Positions 16,848 through 25,055 of a stretch of DNA of 64,000 bases are shown here, piece by piece. Source of the stretch: Pseudomonas sp. MYb327 (GTDB lineage Bacteria > Pseudomonadota > Gammaproteobacteria > Pseudomonadales > Pseudomonadaceae); NCBI RefSeq assembly GCF_040438925.1, contig NZ_CP159258.1, positions 2,308,001 through 2,372,000 on the forward strand, given 5' to 3'. Numbering within the stretch: position 1 is the stretch's first letter; each line of letters starts with the position of its first letter. The position numbers and the translations under genes were made by a program. The notes beneath the pieces are model-generated. The model did not search any database. It saw nothing but the letters and a program-made list of their open reading frames with translations, and was not told the DNA's origin.

Positions 16848-17825
16848 TCATACCTGGTAAAACTGCCGATACCACTGCACAAACGCCTTCACGCCGGTTG
16901 CCACTGAAACCTGCGGGCGGAAATCGATCCACTCGGCCAGTGCCGACACATCGGCCCAGGTCTTGACCACATCTCCCGCCTGTAGCGGCAGCAAATTGCG
17001 TCGCGCTTGCATGTCCAGGGCTGACTCCAGGCATTCGACGAAATCCAGCAGCGCCACCGGCACGCCGCGTCCGATGTTGAACAGCCGGTTCACGCCGCTG
17101 GCAGTGCCTTTCGCCACCGGCAGCTTGCTCCGCAGTCGGGCGATGCTTTCGACGATGTCGTCGATATAGGTGAAATCCCGTGCCATCTGCCCCTGGTTGT
17201 AGAGGTCGATCGGTAAACCCTTGATGATCGAGTCGGTGAATTTGAACAGCGCCATGTCCGGGCGGCCCCAGGGACCGTAGACGGTAAAAAAGCGCAGGCC
17301 GCTGGCCTTCAAGCCATACAAATGGCAATAGCTGTCCGCGAGCAACTCGTTGGCGCGTTTACTGGCGGCGTACAGGGAAATGGGATGGTCGACGGCATCG
17401 TCGACACAGAACGGCCGTTTGCTGTTGCTGCCGTACACCGAACTGCTCGAGGCATAGATCAAATGCTCGGGACGATGCTGCCGACAGGCTTCCAGCACGT
17501 TGAGGAAACCCACCAGGTTCGATTGTGCATAGGCATCCGGATTGTCCAGCGAGTAGCGAACTCCGGCCTGGGCGGCCAGGTGCACCACTTCGGTAAAACA
17601 CTGTAAACGGAACAAATCGACCAAGGCCGGCTTATCGACGATGTCCAGCTTGTGGAAGCGAAAGCCCGGCAACGACTCCAGCAGCTTGAGCCGCGCCTGC
17701 TTGAGCGTCACATCGTAGTAGTCGTTGAGGTTGTCGATCCCGACCACTTCATGACCGTCCTGGCACAAGCGCCGGGCCGTGTGAAAACCGATGAAACCGG
17801 CCGCACCGGTGACAAGGACCGTCAC
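16848..17825 (-). CDS. NAD-dependent sugar-nucleotide epimerase (UDP-glucuronate 4-epimerase-like)
   Basis: An extended short-chain dehydrogenase of about 325 residues. The Rossmann motif is VTGAAGFIGFHTARRL, the catalytic Ser/Tyr/Lys set lies in YASSSSVYGSN and YAASKRANELLA, and LRFFTVYGPWGRPDMALFKF is typical of UDP-glucuronate 4-epimerases, which make UDP-galacturonate. The start is uncertain: GTG at 17825 gives the family N-terminus VTVLVTGAAG, while GTG at 17870 adds 15 residues; neither has a good ribosome site. It is first in the glycan operon, so its product is probably the sugar donor loaded by the GT2. Confidence 0.85.
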   Translation of the reverse strand: MTVLVTGAAGFIGFHTARRLCQDGHEVVGIDNLNDYYDVTLKQARLKLLESLPGFRFHKLDIVDKPALVDLFRLQCFTEVVHLAAQAGVRYSLDNPDAYAQSNLVGFLNVLEACRQHRPEHLIYASSSSVYGSNSKRPFCVDDAVDHPISLYAASKRANELLADSYCHLYGLKASGLRFFTVYGPWGRPDMALFKFTDSIIKGLPIDLYNQGQMARDFTYIDDIVESIARLRSKLPVAKGTASGVNRLFNIGRGVPVALLDFVECLESALDMQARRNLLPLQAGDVVKTWADVSALAEWIDFRPQVSVATGVKAFVQWYRQFYQV

Positions 17826-18000
17826 GCTGGCGCACCGATTAATGCGGTAGTGATGCTGCTCGATAACCACGCCTGCTTCATGTTTCTGTTCCCGCTCATG
17901 ACGTTACTAATGCGTTGTTCGGTCATGAAGCTTGTAAAACAGAAATATTGCAGTTTCGGTGCTCTGGATTAACGCCGGAGGGTTTTACCCTTAAAAGCGA

Positions 18001-18621
18001 TTATTTCGCATCGCCACCTTGCGGCTTATAAAACTTGAACAACCCGATGTTGGCCGTATTGGTGTACTCCTTGGCCCAATCCGGATTCACCGTGCGGTCA
18101 TGGAAATACAGCGCGCCTTTTGTGCGATCCGGCAGTTGTTTGTTCAACGCCTTGCGCGCGATTTCCTTAGCCATCGAGTAAGGCACCTCTTCCTGAACCG
18201 AATCTGCTTTGCCGTCGCACCACCAGGAGAATTGGCAGCTTTTGGATTCGGAGCCTTGCTTGACCACTGCGCAGACGGTATCCGGAAAGCCCTTGTGGCC
18301 GAGCCGGTTCATGACCACGTTGGCGACGGCTTCCATGTCGGCGGAATCCTTGCCCTTGGCTTCCCAGTAAATGGAACGCGCTAGGCAGGTGATTGCGTCG
18401 TCCAGCGGCGCGGCGCCTGCGGGGTCGACGGACTGAACTTCGGACTGGGTAATGGCTTGGGATTTTGAAGCCGGCGCGGTGCTGCTGTTTTCGGCGGCTT
18501 TGTGCTCAAGCACCTGGGCCTTGTCTTCGGCTACTTTTTGTTTTTGCTCTTGTTCCCCGGCGAATGCCGGGCCGGCAACTAGAGTTATGGCGAGGCAGAA
18601 GGTTATCCAGTCGAGGCGCAT
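18001..18621 (-). CDS. SleB-type cell wall hydrolase, exported
   Basis: A 206-residue protein with a signal peptide (about residues 1-21, ending GPAFA-G). A Glu/Lys/Ala-rich linker follows to about residue 75. The hydrolase_2/SleB domain then shows ARSIYWEAKGKDSADMEAV with the catalytic Glu, VVMNRLGHKGFPDTVCAV, and CQFSWWCDG. SleB-type enzymes are lytic transglycosylase-like muramidases first known from spore germination; in Gram-negatives they remodel the periplasmic sacculus. It is transcribed alone, divergent from the CAP-domain gene. Family is sure; the exact role is unknown. Confidence 0.87.
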   Translation of the reverse strand: MRLDWITFCLAITLVAGPAFAGEQEQKQKVAEDKAQVLEHKAAENSSTAPASKSQAITQSEVQSVDPAGAAPLDDAITCLARSIYWEAKGKDSADMEAVANVVMNRLGHKGFPDTVCAVVKQGSESKSCQFSWWCDGKADSVQEEVPYSMAKEIARKALNKQLPDRTKGALYFHDRTVNPDWAKEYTNTANIGLFKFYKPQGGDAK

Positions 18622-18761
18622 AGTGGCAGTAACTCAGTGGGCAGTTCGCTTCAGTGTAGTAGTGAAATGATTGCACATCGCCCACAACCTTCCGGAAAAT
18701 ACGCTGCCTTAGATGGGGCAAATTCGCGCATCATGTGCGCATCCAGCTCAAGGGGACTTCA

Positions 18762-19613
18762 ATGCGCTTCACATCATCCGCTGTGCGTTTTGCCGGGTTG
18801 TCACTGGGACTGCTGTTCGCCGCCAACGCCGTGGCGAGCGACGAATCGCAGCTGATCGAATCGATCAACGTCTACCGCAGTCAATTGCAGCGCTGTGGCG
18901 GTCAGGTCTCTTCGGAGCTGCCGCCGCTGGCCGCCGATCCACGACTGGTGTTGTCCGCCGCCAGCATCGGCAATCTGCAACAGGCCATGGCGACGGCGGG
19001 TTATCCGATGAAAAATGTGCAGGCAATCAGCCTGTCCGGACCGCGTGATGCGCCGTCGGCGATGAAAGCCATTCAGGAAAGTTTTTGCCAGATCGTGCTC
19101 GACCCGCAATTTGTCGATGTCGGCGTGAGTCGCCAGGACCTGAATTGGCGCATCGTGCTGGCGCGGCCGTTGTTGAGCGGGCGCCTGGGTGACTGGCAAG
19201 CGGAAGGCCAGAAACTCCTGGCCGAGCTCAACGCCGCACGTTCGCGGCCCCGCCAGTGCGGTACGCAATCCTTCAACGCCACCACGCCGCTGACCTGGAA
19301 TGCCACGTTGGGCACCGCCGCCGAGACCCAGTCACGGAGCATGGCCAACAACAATTACTTCGACCACAAGGACCGCGATGGCCGCACGCCGGGTGACCGG
19401 GCTGAATTGGCGGGCTACGACTTCCAGCAAATCGGCGAGAACATCGCCGCCGGGCAAGACACCGTGCGTAGAGTGGTCGATGGCTGGCTGGCCAGTCCCG
19501 GGCATTGCGCCAACCTGATGAACCCGCAGTTCCGTGATGCCGGCGCGGCGTATGCGACTGATCCGAAGAGTGATGCGGGGATTTACTGGACGGTGATGTT
19601 TGGGGCGCAGTAA
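18762..19613 (+). CDS. CAP (SCP-like) domain secreted protein
   Basis: A 283-residue exported protein starting MRFTSSAVRFAGLSLGLLFA (signal peptide about 1-26), with AAGGGGA before the start; an upstream in-frame start at 18735 is not needed. The N-terminal part (about 30-150) is an uncharacterised domain. The C-terminal CAP domain (about 155-283) shows LNAARSRPRQCG, ANNNYFDHKDRDGRTPGDRA with the usual His, IGENIAAGQ, and the end motif SPGHCANLMNPQFRDAGAAY. Bacterial CAP proteins are extracellular or periplasmic and of mostly unknown activity. It ends shortly before a palindromic REP. Confidence 0.87.
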   Translation: MRFTSSAVRFAGLSLGLLFAANAVASDESQLIESINVYRSQLQRCGGQVSSELPPLAADPRLVLSAASIGNLQQAMATAGYPMKNVQAISLSGPRDAPSAMKAIQESFCQIVLDPQFVDVGVSRQDLNWRIVLARPLLSGRLGDWQAEGQKLLAELNAARSRPRQCGTQSFNATTPLTWNATLGTAAETQSRSMANNNYFDHKDRDGRTPGDRAELAGYDFQQIGENIAAGQDTVRRVVDGWLASPGHCANLMNPQFRDAGAAYATDPKSDAGIYWTVMFGAQ

Positions 19614-19633
19614 GCACTGAACCGTATACAAAC

Positions 19634-19667
19634 CCTGTGGCGAGGGAGCTTGCTCCCTCGCCACAGG
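19634..19667. repeat. Palindromic REP (compact hairpin)
   Basis: CCTGTGGCGAGGGAGC and GCTCCCTCGCCACAGG form a perfect 16-bp stem with only TT between. It appears to be a collapsed REPIN, the two arms joined without the centre. It lies between the convergent CAP and DUF2474 genes and could act as a transcription barrier. Confidence 0.85.
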
Positions 19668-19692
19668 TATTACTGTGTTTTTGCGATGTGCG

Positions 19693-19848
19693 TCAGTGAC
19701 TGCTCATCCCCGCCGCCTGCATCAACATCCGCAACGCCCCCGCCACCACCCCCAACGCCGCCACACTGCCCAGCCAGATCAACACCAGCCAACCCAATTG
19801 CTTGTACCAAGGCGCCGGTACGAGATCGCGCTTATCAATGGTAGCCAT
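19693..19848 (-). CDS. DUF2474 small membrane peptide of the cyanide-insensitive oxidase
   Basis: A 51-residue peptide beginning MATIDKRDLVPAPWYKQLGW with one long membrane helix (LVLIWLGSVAALGVVAGAL). DUF2474 peptides are encoded after the oxidase genes in cio-type operons and are thought to be an accessory subunit, as CydX is for E. coli bd oxidase. The start lies inside the cioB gene, 14 bases before its end, so translation is coupled. Confidence 0.85.
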   Translation of the reverse strand: MATIDKRDLVPAPWYKQLGWLVLIWLGSVAALGVVAGALRMLMQAAGMSSH

Positions 19849-20851
19849 CGCCAATCCTCACTTTGCCGCGGAAAACGTAGTAGCTCCAGACCGTGTACAT
19901 CAGGATGATCGGCAGGATGAACAGCGCTCCGATCAGGATGAACAACTGGCTGGTCGCCGGTGAAGCCGCTGCCCACAAACTAATGGACGGCGGCACGATG
20001 TTCGGCCAAATGCTGAAGGCCAGGCCGATGTAACCGAGAAACACCAACATCAAGGTGAACGCGAACGGCCAGTGGGTGTGGCGTTGGCGCAAAGTCTTGA
20101 GCAACCCGAACATCGCCAGCAAGGCCAAAACCGCCAAACCTCCGAACACCGCCAGGTGCGCGTGAGCGAACCAGCGGGTGGCGATTTCCGGATGCAGGAT
20201 CGGCGTCCACACACAGATCACGCCGAACACTGCCAGCAACAGCCAGGCCAGCGGCCGGGTGAACAAGCGCATCCGCGATTCCAGCATGCCTTCGGTCTTG
20301 ACCAGCAACCAGGTGCTGCCCAGCAATGCGTAAGCGACGATCAGCCCAACACCGCAAAACAAAGGAAATGGCGCCAGCCAGTCCCAACTGCCGCCAGCGA
20401 ACTGCCGGTCGACCACCGGGATGCCGGCAATGTAAGTGCCGATCACCACACCCTGCGAGAACGTCGCCAGCAGCGAACCACCGATGAACGCCATGTCCCA
20501 GATGTGACGTTTCTCAGGGCTGGCCTTGAAGCGAAACTCGAAAGCCACGCCGCGAAAGATCAAGCCGCACAGCATCAGGATCAGCGGCAGGTACAACGCC
20601 TCCAGAATCACCGAATAGGCCAGCGGAAACGCGCCATACAGCGCCGCACCACCGAGTACCAGCCACGTCTCGTTGCCGTCCCACACCGGTGCGACGGTGT
20701 TCATCATCACATCGCGCTCCTTCGCGTCCGGGATCAGCGGAAACAGAATGCCCAGCCCCAGATCGAAGCCGTCCATGATCACGTACATCATCACGCCGAA
20801 GGCAATGATCACGCCCCAGATCAGCGATAAATCGATACCTTGAATACCCAT
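19835..20851 (-). CDS. cioB: Cyanide-insensitive terminal oxidase subunit II (CioB/CydB)
   Basis: A 338-residue multi-spanning protein of the CydB family: the N-terminus LSLIWGVIIAFGVMMYVIMDGFDLG and VAPVWDGNETWLVLGG are diagnostic. It supports subunit I in quinol oxidation and oxygen reduction at the inner membrane. It starts 17 bases after the cioA stop and overlaps the DUF2474 gene. The presence of DUF2474 and the short loop in subunit I place it in the CIO rather than the classical bd group. Confidence 0.92.
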   Translation of the reverse strand: MGIQGIDLSLIWGVIIAFGVMMYVIMDGFDLGLGILFPLIPDAKERDVMMNTVAPVWDGNETWLVLGGAALYGAFPLAYSVILEALYLPLILMLCGLIFRGVAFEFRFKASPEKRHIWDMAFIGGSLLATFSQGVVIGTYIAGIPVVDRQFAGGSWDWLAPFPLFCGVGLIVAYALLGSTWLLVKTEGMLESRMRLFTRPLAWLLLAVFGVICVWTPILHPEIATRWFAHAHLAVFGGLAVLALLAMFGLLKTLRQRHTHWPFAFTLMLVFLGYIGLAFSIWPNIVPPSISLWAAASPATSQLFILIGALFILPIILMYTVWSYYVFRGKVRIGDGYH

Positions 20852-20868
20852 GACTCAACTCCCTTCCT

Positions 20869-22290
20869 TCAATTGACGCGGGCGTCGGTTTCGAGGACTT
20901 CAGCGTCAGCCGACAGCGGCCGGCGCGGCGTAACCACCTCATCGGAATGCCCCGCAGGCCCATGCTCGTGGTGTGGTTTCGGCCCTTTGGCCACCAGTTT
21001 CATCATGTAGCCGATACCCACCGTGAACACCGAGAAATAGATCACCACGAATAGCGCCAACGAAATACTCAACTGCGTGACGCTGTGATTGGACGCCGCG
21101 TTAGCGGTTCTTTGCAGGCCATACACCACCCACGGTTGACGCCCCACTTCCGTCGTAATCCAGCCCGCCAGCATCGCGATCAGGCCACTCGGCCCCATCC
21201 ACAACATCAGGCGCAAGAACCAGCGATTGCGGTAGATCGCACCGTTGCGACGCAAGGCCAGGCCCAGCACGCCGGCCAGCACCATCAACATGCCCAGGCC
21301 CGCCATGACGCGGAAGCTCCAGAAAATAATGGTCGCGTTGGGCCGATCTTCTTTCGGGAAGCTCTTGAGCGCGGGGATTTGCTTGTCGAGGCTGTGGGTC
21401 AGGATCAGGCTGCCCAGGTACGGAATCTCGATGGCGTAGCTGGTTTTCTCCGCCTGCATGTCGGGAATGCCGAACAACACCAACGGCGTAGCCTCGTCGC
21501 CGTGGTTTTCCCAATGCCCTTCGATGGCGGCGATTTTTGCCGGTTGATGCTCCAGGGTATTCAAGCCATGGGCGTCACCGACCACTGCCTGGATCGGGCA
21601 GACGATCAATGCCATCCACAACGCCATCGACAGCATCTTGCGCACTTGCCGGGTATCGTTGCCGCGCAGCAGATGCCACGCCGCCGAGGAACCCACAAAG
21701 AACGCCGTCGCGACAAAAGCGGCAATCGCCATGTGCGCCAGGCGGTAAGGGAACGACGGGTTGAACACGATGGCCAACCAATCCAGTGGCATTACGCGAC
21801 CGTCGACGATCTCGAAACCTTGTGGCGTCTGCATCCAGCTGTTGGACGCGAGAATCCAGAAAGTCGAGATCAAGGTGCCGATGGCGACCATGACCGTCGA
21901 GAAGAAGTGCAAGCCGCGCCCTACACGGTTCCAGCCAAACAGCATGACGCCGAGGAAACCGGCTTCAAGGAAGAACGCCGTGAGCACTTCATAGGTCAGC
22001 AACGGCCCGGTGATGCTGCCTGCGAAGTCGGAGAAACGGCTCCAGTTGGTGCCGAACTCGTAGGCCATGACCAGCCCCGAGACCACGCCCATGCCGAAGT
22101 TGACCGCGAAGATTTTCGACCAGAAATGGTAGAGATCGCGGTAAGTGTTGTTGTGGGTTTTCAGCCACAGGCCTTCGAGCACGGCCAGGAAGCTGGCCAG
22201 CCCGATGGTGATAGCGGGAAAGATGATGTGGAACGAAACCGTGAACGCGAATTGCATCCGCGCCAGGTCCAGTGCCTCAAGGTTGAACAT
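20869..22290 (-). CDS. cioA: Cyanide-insensitive terminal oxidase subunit I (CioA/CydA)
   Basis: A 473-residue protein with nine or so helices. The start at 22290 (MFNLEALDLARMQFAFTVSF) is the family N-terminus with a GAGG site before it; upstream in-frame codons run into a REPIN. FHIIFPAITIG holds the high-spin heme ligand region. GRQPWVVYGLQRT is the conserved GRQPW quinol/heme motif. The Q loop after LNTLEHQPAKIAAIEGHW is short, as in CioA. The enzyme oxidises ubiquinol, reduces oxygen with low cyanide sensitivity and is typically used at low oxygen. It heads the cioA-cioB-DUF2474 operon. Confidence 0.92.
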   Translation of the reverse strand: MFNLEALDLARMQFAFTVSFHIIFPAITIGLASFLAVLEGLWLKTHNNTYRDLYHFWSKIFAVNFGMGVVSGLVMAYEFGTNWSRFSDFAGSITGPLLTYEVLTAFFLEAGFLGVMLFGWNRVGRGLHFFSTVMVAIGTLISTFWILASNSWMQTPQGFEIVDGRVMPLDWLAIVFNPSFPYRLAHMAIAAFVATAFFVGSSAAWHLLRGNDTRQVRKMLSMALWMALIVCPIQAVVGDAHGLNTLEHQPAKIAAIEGHWENHGDEATPLVLFGIPDMQAEKTSYAIEIPYLGSLILTHSLDKQIPALKSFPKEDRPNATIIFWSFRVMAGLGMLMVLAGVLGLALRRNGAIYRNRWFLRLMLWMGPSGLIAMLAGWITTEVGRQPWVVYGLQRTANAASNHSVTQLSISLALFVVIYFSVFTVGIGYMMKLVAKGPKPHHEHGPAGHSDEVVTPRRPLSADAEVLETDARVN

Positions 22291-22314
22291 GTCGATATCC
22301 TCAAGAAGGTAGCC

Positions 22315-22406
22315 CTGTAGGAGCAGGCTTGCTGGCGATGGCGGTGGTTCAGGCGACATCGATGGTGGATGTACCGGCTCCATCGCTGGCAAGCCGGCTC
22401 CTACAG
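22315..22406. repeat. REPIN (GTAGGAGC type)
   Basis: CTGTAGGAGCAGGCTTGCTG is paired with CATCGCTGGCAAGCCGGCTC plus CTACAG. It fills the space between the molybdoenzyme stop and the cioA leader. Confidence 0.88.
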
Positions 22407-22410
22407 GGAT

Positions 22411-24735
22411 TTATGCGGTGGTCGTGGAAATCAGGCTGCTGGCCTTCGCCTGTTCCAGCCGGATGGCGACAAACTTGGAGGTCGGGGTAAACGTCCGGTC
22501 CCCGTAACTTTCCAGCGGCACCAACGGGTTGGTCTCCGGGTAATAGGCAGCTGCCTGACCCGCCGGAATGTCGTAGGCGATCAGGGTAAAACCGCTGACC
22601 CGACGCTCACGGTCGTCATCCCACAGCGCCACCAGGTCAACTTTTTGCCCCGGCTCGAAACCGAGTCGGCGGATGTCCTGCTCGTTGGCGAACACCACAT
22701 CGCGCATGCCGTAGACCCCGCGATATCGATCGTCCAGGCCGTACAGCGTGGTGTTGTACTGATCGTGGGACCGCATGGTTTGCAAAATCAGATGCGGCTT
22801 CACCGCCAGGTTGCGCACGCCTTCGCTGATCAAATGCTCGGGCAACACGCTAGGGGTGAATTGCGCCTTGCCGCTCGCGGTTTTCCAGATGCGCTGCGCG
22901 GCGTTGTTCGGCATGTGGAAGCCGCCCGGATGCATCAAGCGCTGATTGAAATCCTCAAAGCCCGGAATGGTGTCGGCAATCATGTTGCGGATGCGTCCGT
23001 AGTCGCCGATGGCCCAGTTCCAGTCGATCGGCCGCTTGCCCAGTGTCGCGTCGGCGATCCCGGCAATGATTGCCGGCTCGGACAGCAGATGTTTGGACTT
23101 GGGTTTCAACTGGCCGTGGGAGATGTGGATCATGCTGAAGGTGTCTTCCACGGTGACGCCTTGCGGCCCTTCGGCTTGCAGGTCAATGTCGGTGCGGCCC
23201 AGGCAAGGCAGGATCAGCGCTTCGCGGCCGGTGACCAAATGGCTGCGGTTGAGTTTGGTGGCGATGTGCACGGTCAGGTCGCACTTGCGCAACGCGGCGT
23301 GGGTGCGCGGAGTGTCCGGCGTGGCCTGGGCGAAGTTGCCGCCAAGGGCGATAAACACCTTCGCTAGCCCCTGCTCCATCGCGCCGATCGCCATTACTGT
23401 GTTGTGACCGTGCTCACGCGGCGGTTTGAAGGAAAATCGTTTTTCCAGGGCATCAAGCAACTCGGTCGGTGCCAGTTCGTTGATGCCCATGGTGCGGTCG
23501 CCTTGCACGTTACTGTGACCGCGAACCGGTGAAAGCCCTGCGCCAGGGCGGCCGACATTGCCGCGCAGCAGCATCACGTTAATGACTTCCTGCAGCGTCG
23601 GCACCGAATGGGTGTGCTGGGTCAAACCCATCGCCCAGCACATGATTACGCGCTTGGCGCGGGCATACATGCGCGCGGCCAGTTCAATATCAGCCAGGGA
23701 CATGCCGGATTGCTGCTCAATGTGCTCCCAACGGGTGGCGTCGACCTCGGCCAGATAGGCATCCATTCCCGAAGTGTGTTCGGCGATGAACTCATGGTCG
23801 AACACCGGCTCGCCACCGGTGGCCAGCGCTTCGCGTTCCCACTGCAACAAGAATTTGGCGATGCCGCGCATGACCGCCATGTCGCCGCCGAGGGCCGGAC
23901 GGAAGTAAGCAGTGTTCGTTGGCTCGGAGCCGTTCATCAGCATTTCGATGGGGTGCTGTGGATGCTGGAACCGCTCAAGTCCGCGCTCCTTGAGCGGGTT
24001 GATGCAGATCACCTGTGCGCCGCGCTTCACCGCTTCGCGCAATGGTTCGAGCATCCGTGGGTGGTTGGTGCCGGGGTTCTGGCCGATGACGAAAATCGCG
24101 TCGGCATGTTCCAGGTCATCGAACACCACGGTGCCTTTGCCCACGCCCAGGCTCTCGATCATGCTCACGGCACTCGCTTCGTGGCACATGTTCGAGCAGT
24201 CGGGGAAGTTGTTGGTGCCGTAGGCCCGGACAAACAACTGGTAGAGAAACGCCGCCTCGTTACTTGCGCGACCCGAGGTGTAAAACTCGGCTTGGTTTGG
24301 CGATTCCAGGGCGTTCAGGTGCCGGGCGACCAGCGCGAACGCTTCGTCCCAGGTGGTTTCGACGTAACGATCGCTGTGGGTGTCGTAGCGCATCGGATGG
24401 GTCAGGCGGCCCTGATACTCCAGCCAGTAATCGCTTTGCTCGGCGAGCGTCGAGACGCTGTATTTGTTGAAAAAGGCCGGGTCGACCAGACGGCCGGTCG
24501 CTTCCCAGTTAACCGCTTTGGCGCCGTTTTCGCAGAATTTGACCATGCCATTTTCCGGCGACTCGCCCCAGGCGCAACCGGGGCAGTCGAAGCCGCCGTT
24601 CTGGTTGGTCTTGAGCATTGCACGGATATTCTTCAGGGCGTTTTCGCTGCCCAGCCAGTTCTTGGTAACGGCGATCAGCGCGCCCCAACCAGCGGCGGCG
24701 CCTTTGTAGGGTTTGTAGCGGTCGACTTGGGACAT
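22411..24735 (-). CDS. FdhF/YdeP-family molybdopterin oxidoreductase
   Basis: A 774-residue molybdopterin-guanine-dinucleotide enzyme of the formate dehydrogenase-like FdhF/YdeP group. The N-terminus has GGFDCPGCAWGE plus a third Cys in VKFCENGAK, a reduced iron-sulfur site. The molybdopterin domains show ALVARHLNAL, YTSGRASNEAAFLYQLF, CSNMCHEAS near the metal position, VIGQNPGTNHPRML, and a C-terminal dinucleotide-binding domain with MRSHDQYNTTLYGLDDRYRG. YdeP-type proteins are linked to acid resistance in enterobacteria, but their substrate is not firmly known. It is divergent from moaA, which makes the cofactor precursor. No fdhD sulfurtransferase gene is adjacent. Confidence 0.88.
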   Translation of the reverse strand: MSQVDRYKPYKGAAAGWGALIAVTKNWLGSENALKNIRAMLKTNQNGGFDCPGCAWGESPENGMVKFCENGAKAVNWEATGRLVDPAFFNKYSVSTLAEQSDYWLEYQGRLTHPMRYDTHSDRYVETTWDEAFALVARHLNALESPNQAEFYTSGRASNEAAFLYQLFVRAYGTNNFPDCSNMCHEASAVSMIESLGVGKGTVVFDDLEHADAIFVIGQNPGTNHPRMLEPLREAVKRGAQVICINPLKERGLERFQHPQHPIEMLMNGSEPTNTAYFRPALGGDMAVMRGIAKFLLQWEREALATGGEPVFDHEFIAEHTSGMDAYLAEVDATRWEHIEQQSGMSLADIELAARMYARAKRVIMCWAMGLTQHTHSVPTLQEVINVMLLRGNVGRPGAGLSPVRGHSNVQGDRTMGINELAPTELLDALEKRFSFKPPREHGHNTVMAIGAMEQGLAKVFIALGGNFAQATPDTPRTHAALRKCDLTVHIATKLNRSHLVTGREALILPCLGRTDIDLQAEGPQGVTVEDTFSMIHISHGQLKPKSKHLLSEPAIIAGIADATLGKRPIDWNWAIGDYGRIRNMIADTIPGFEDFNQRLMHPGGFHMPNNAAQRIWKTASGKAQFTPSVLPEHLISEGVRNLAVKPHLILQTMRSHDQYNTTLYGLDDRYRGVYGMRDVVFANEQDIRRLGFEPGQKVDLVALWDDDRERRVSGFTLIAYDIPAGQAAAYYPETNPLVPLESYGDRTFTPTSKFVAIRLEQAKASSLISTTTA

Positions 24736-24810
24736 TGGACTTTCTCCGTGACCTGATTCAGGCCATTGATCGTTTGACGGAGAAAAGGATAGGAATTCGG
24801 GTTAAATATT

Positions 24811-24830
24811 GTCTAATCGCTATTAATGAC
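24811..24830 (-). promoter_or_regulatory. 20-bp motif, copy facing the molybdoenzyme gene
   Basis: On the minus strand it reads GTCATTAATAGCGATTAGAC. It matches the motif at 24946-24965 in 17 of 20 positions, in the opposite orientation. Its TTAGAC end could be the -35 of the molybdoenzyme promoter, with a -10-like TATCCT about 19 bases on. Probably a shared activator site; inference. Confidence 0.55.
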
Positions 24831-24918
24831 TGCATTATCGAAGATATCTATCACGTATTTTTAACCTTTATATTCAGTTACTTACGATATTTTTAATTAA
24901 CTTTACAGAATAAAATAA

Positions 24919-24942
24919 TTGATCATAGAGCCGCTCGATCAA
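24919..24942. promoter_or_regulatory. Inverted repeat TTGATC-N12-GATCAA
   Basis: A perfect 6-bp inverted repeat in the centre of the divergent region. The half-sites resemble FNR/ANR half-sites (TTGAT) but the spacing of 12 is not that of a standard FNR box (4). It could bind a regulator or be chance in this AT-rich DNA. Confidence 0.35.
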
Positions 24943-24945
24943 CCG

Positions 24946-24965
24946 GTTATTAATAGTGATTGGAC
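24946..24965 (+). promoter_or_regulatory. 20-bp motif, copy facing moaA
   Basis: Reads GTTATTAATAGTGATTGGAC, with TTGGAC as possible -35 and TAGCCT at 24984-24989 as possible -10 (18-base spacing). A third partial copy of the core (TTAATAGCG) lies at 25006-25014. The remaining parts of 24736-25055 show no gene; the stretch is AT-rich as expected of a divergent promoter region. Confidence 0.55.
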
Positions 24966-25055
24966 GCTCTCACAAGTTGCTCTTAGCCTGCACTCAACAA
25001 ATCCGTTAATAGCGGTAAATTCATACCAGTGCGTGCAGCGCCAAGCGAGGATGTC

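Noticed and set aside
21085..22320. 411-codon plus-strand frame opposite cioA
   Set aside because: The minus strand clearly encodes CioA; the antisense translation is low-complexity in His, Gln and Arg.
23608..24756. 382-codon plus-strand frame opposite the molybdoenzyme
   Set aside because: Antisense shadow with no recognisable domain.
24919..24942. Calling TTGATC-N12-GATCAA an ANR/FNR box
   Set aside because: The spacing is 12 instead of 4 bases, so it does not fit the consensus.
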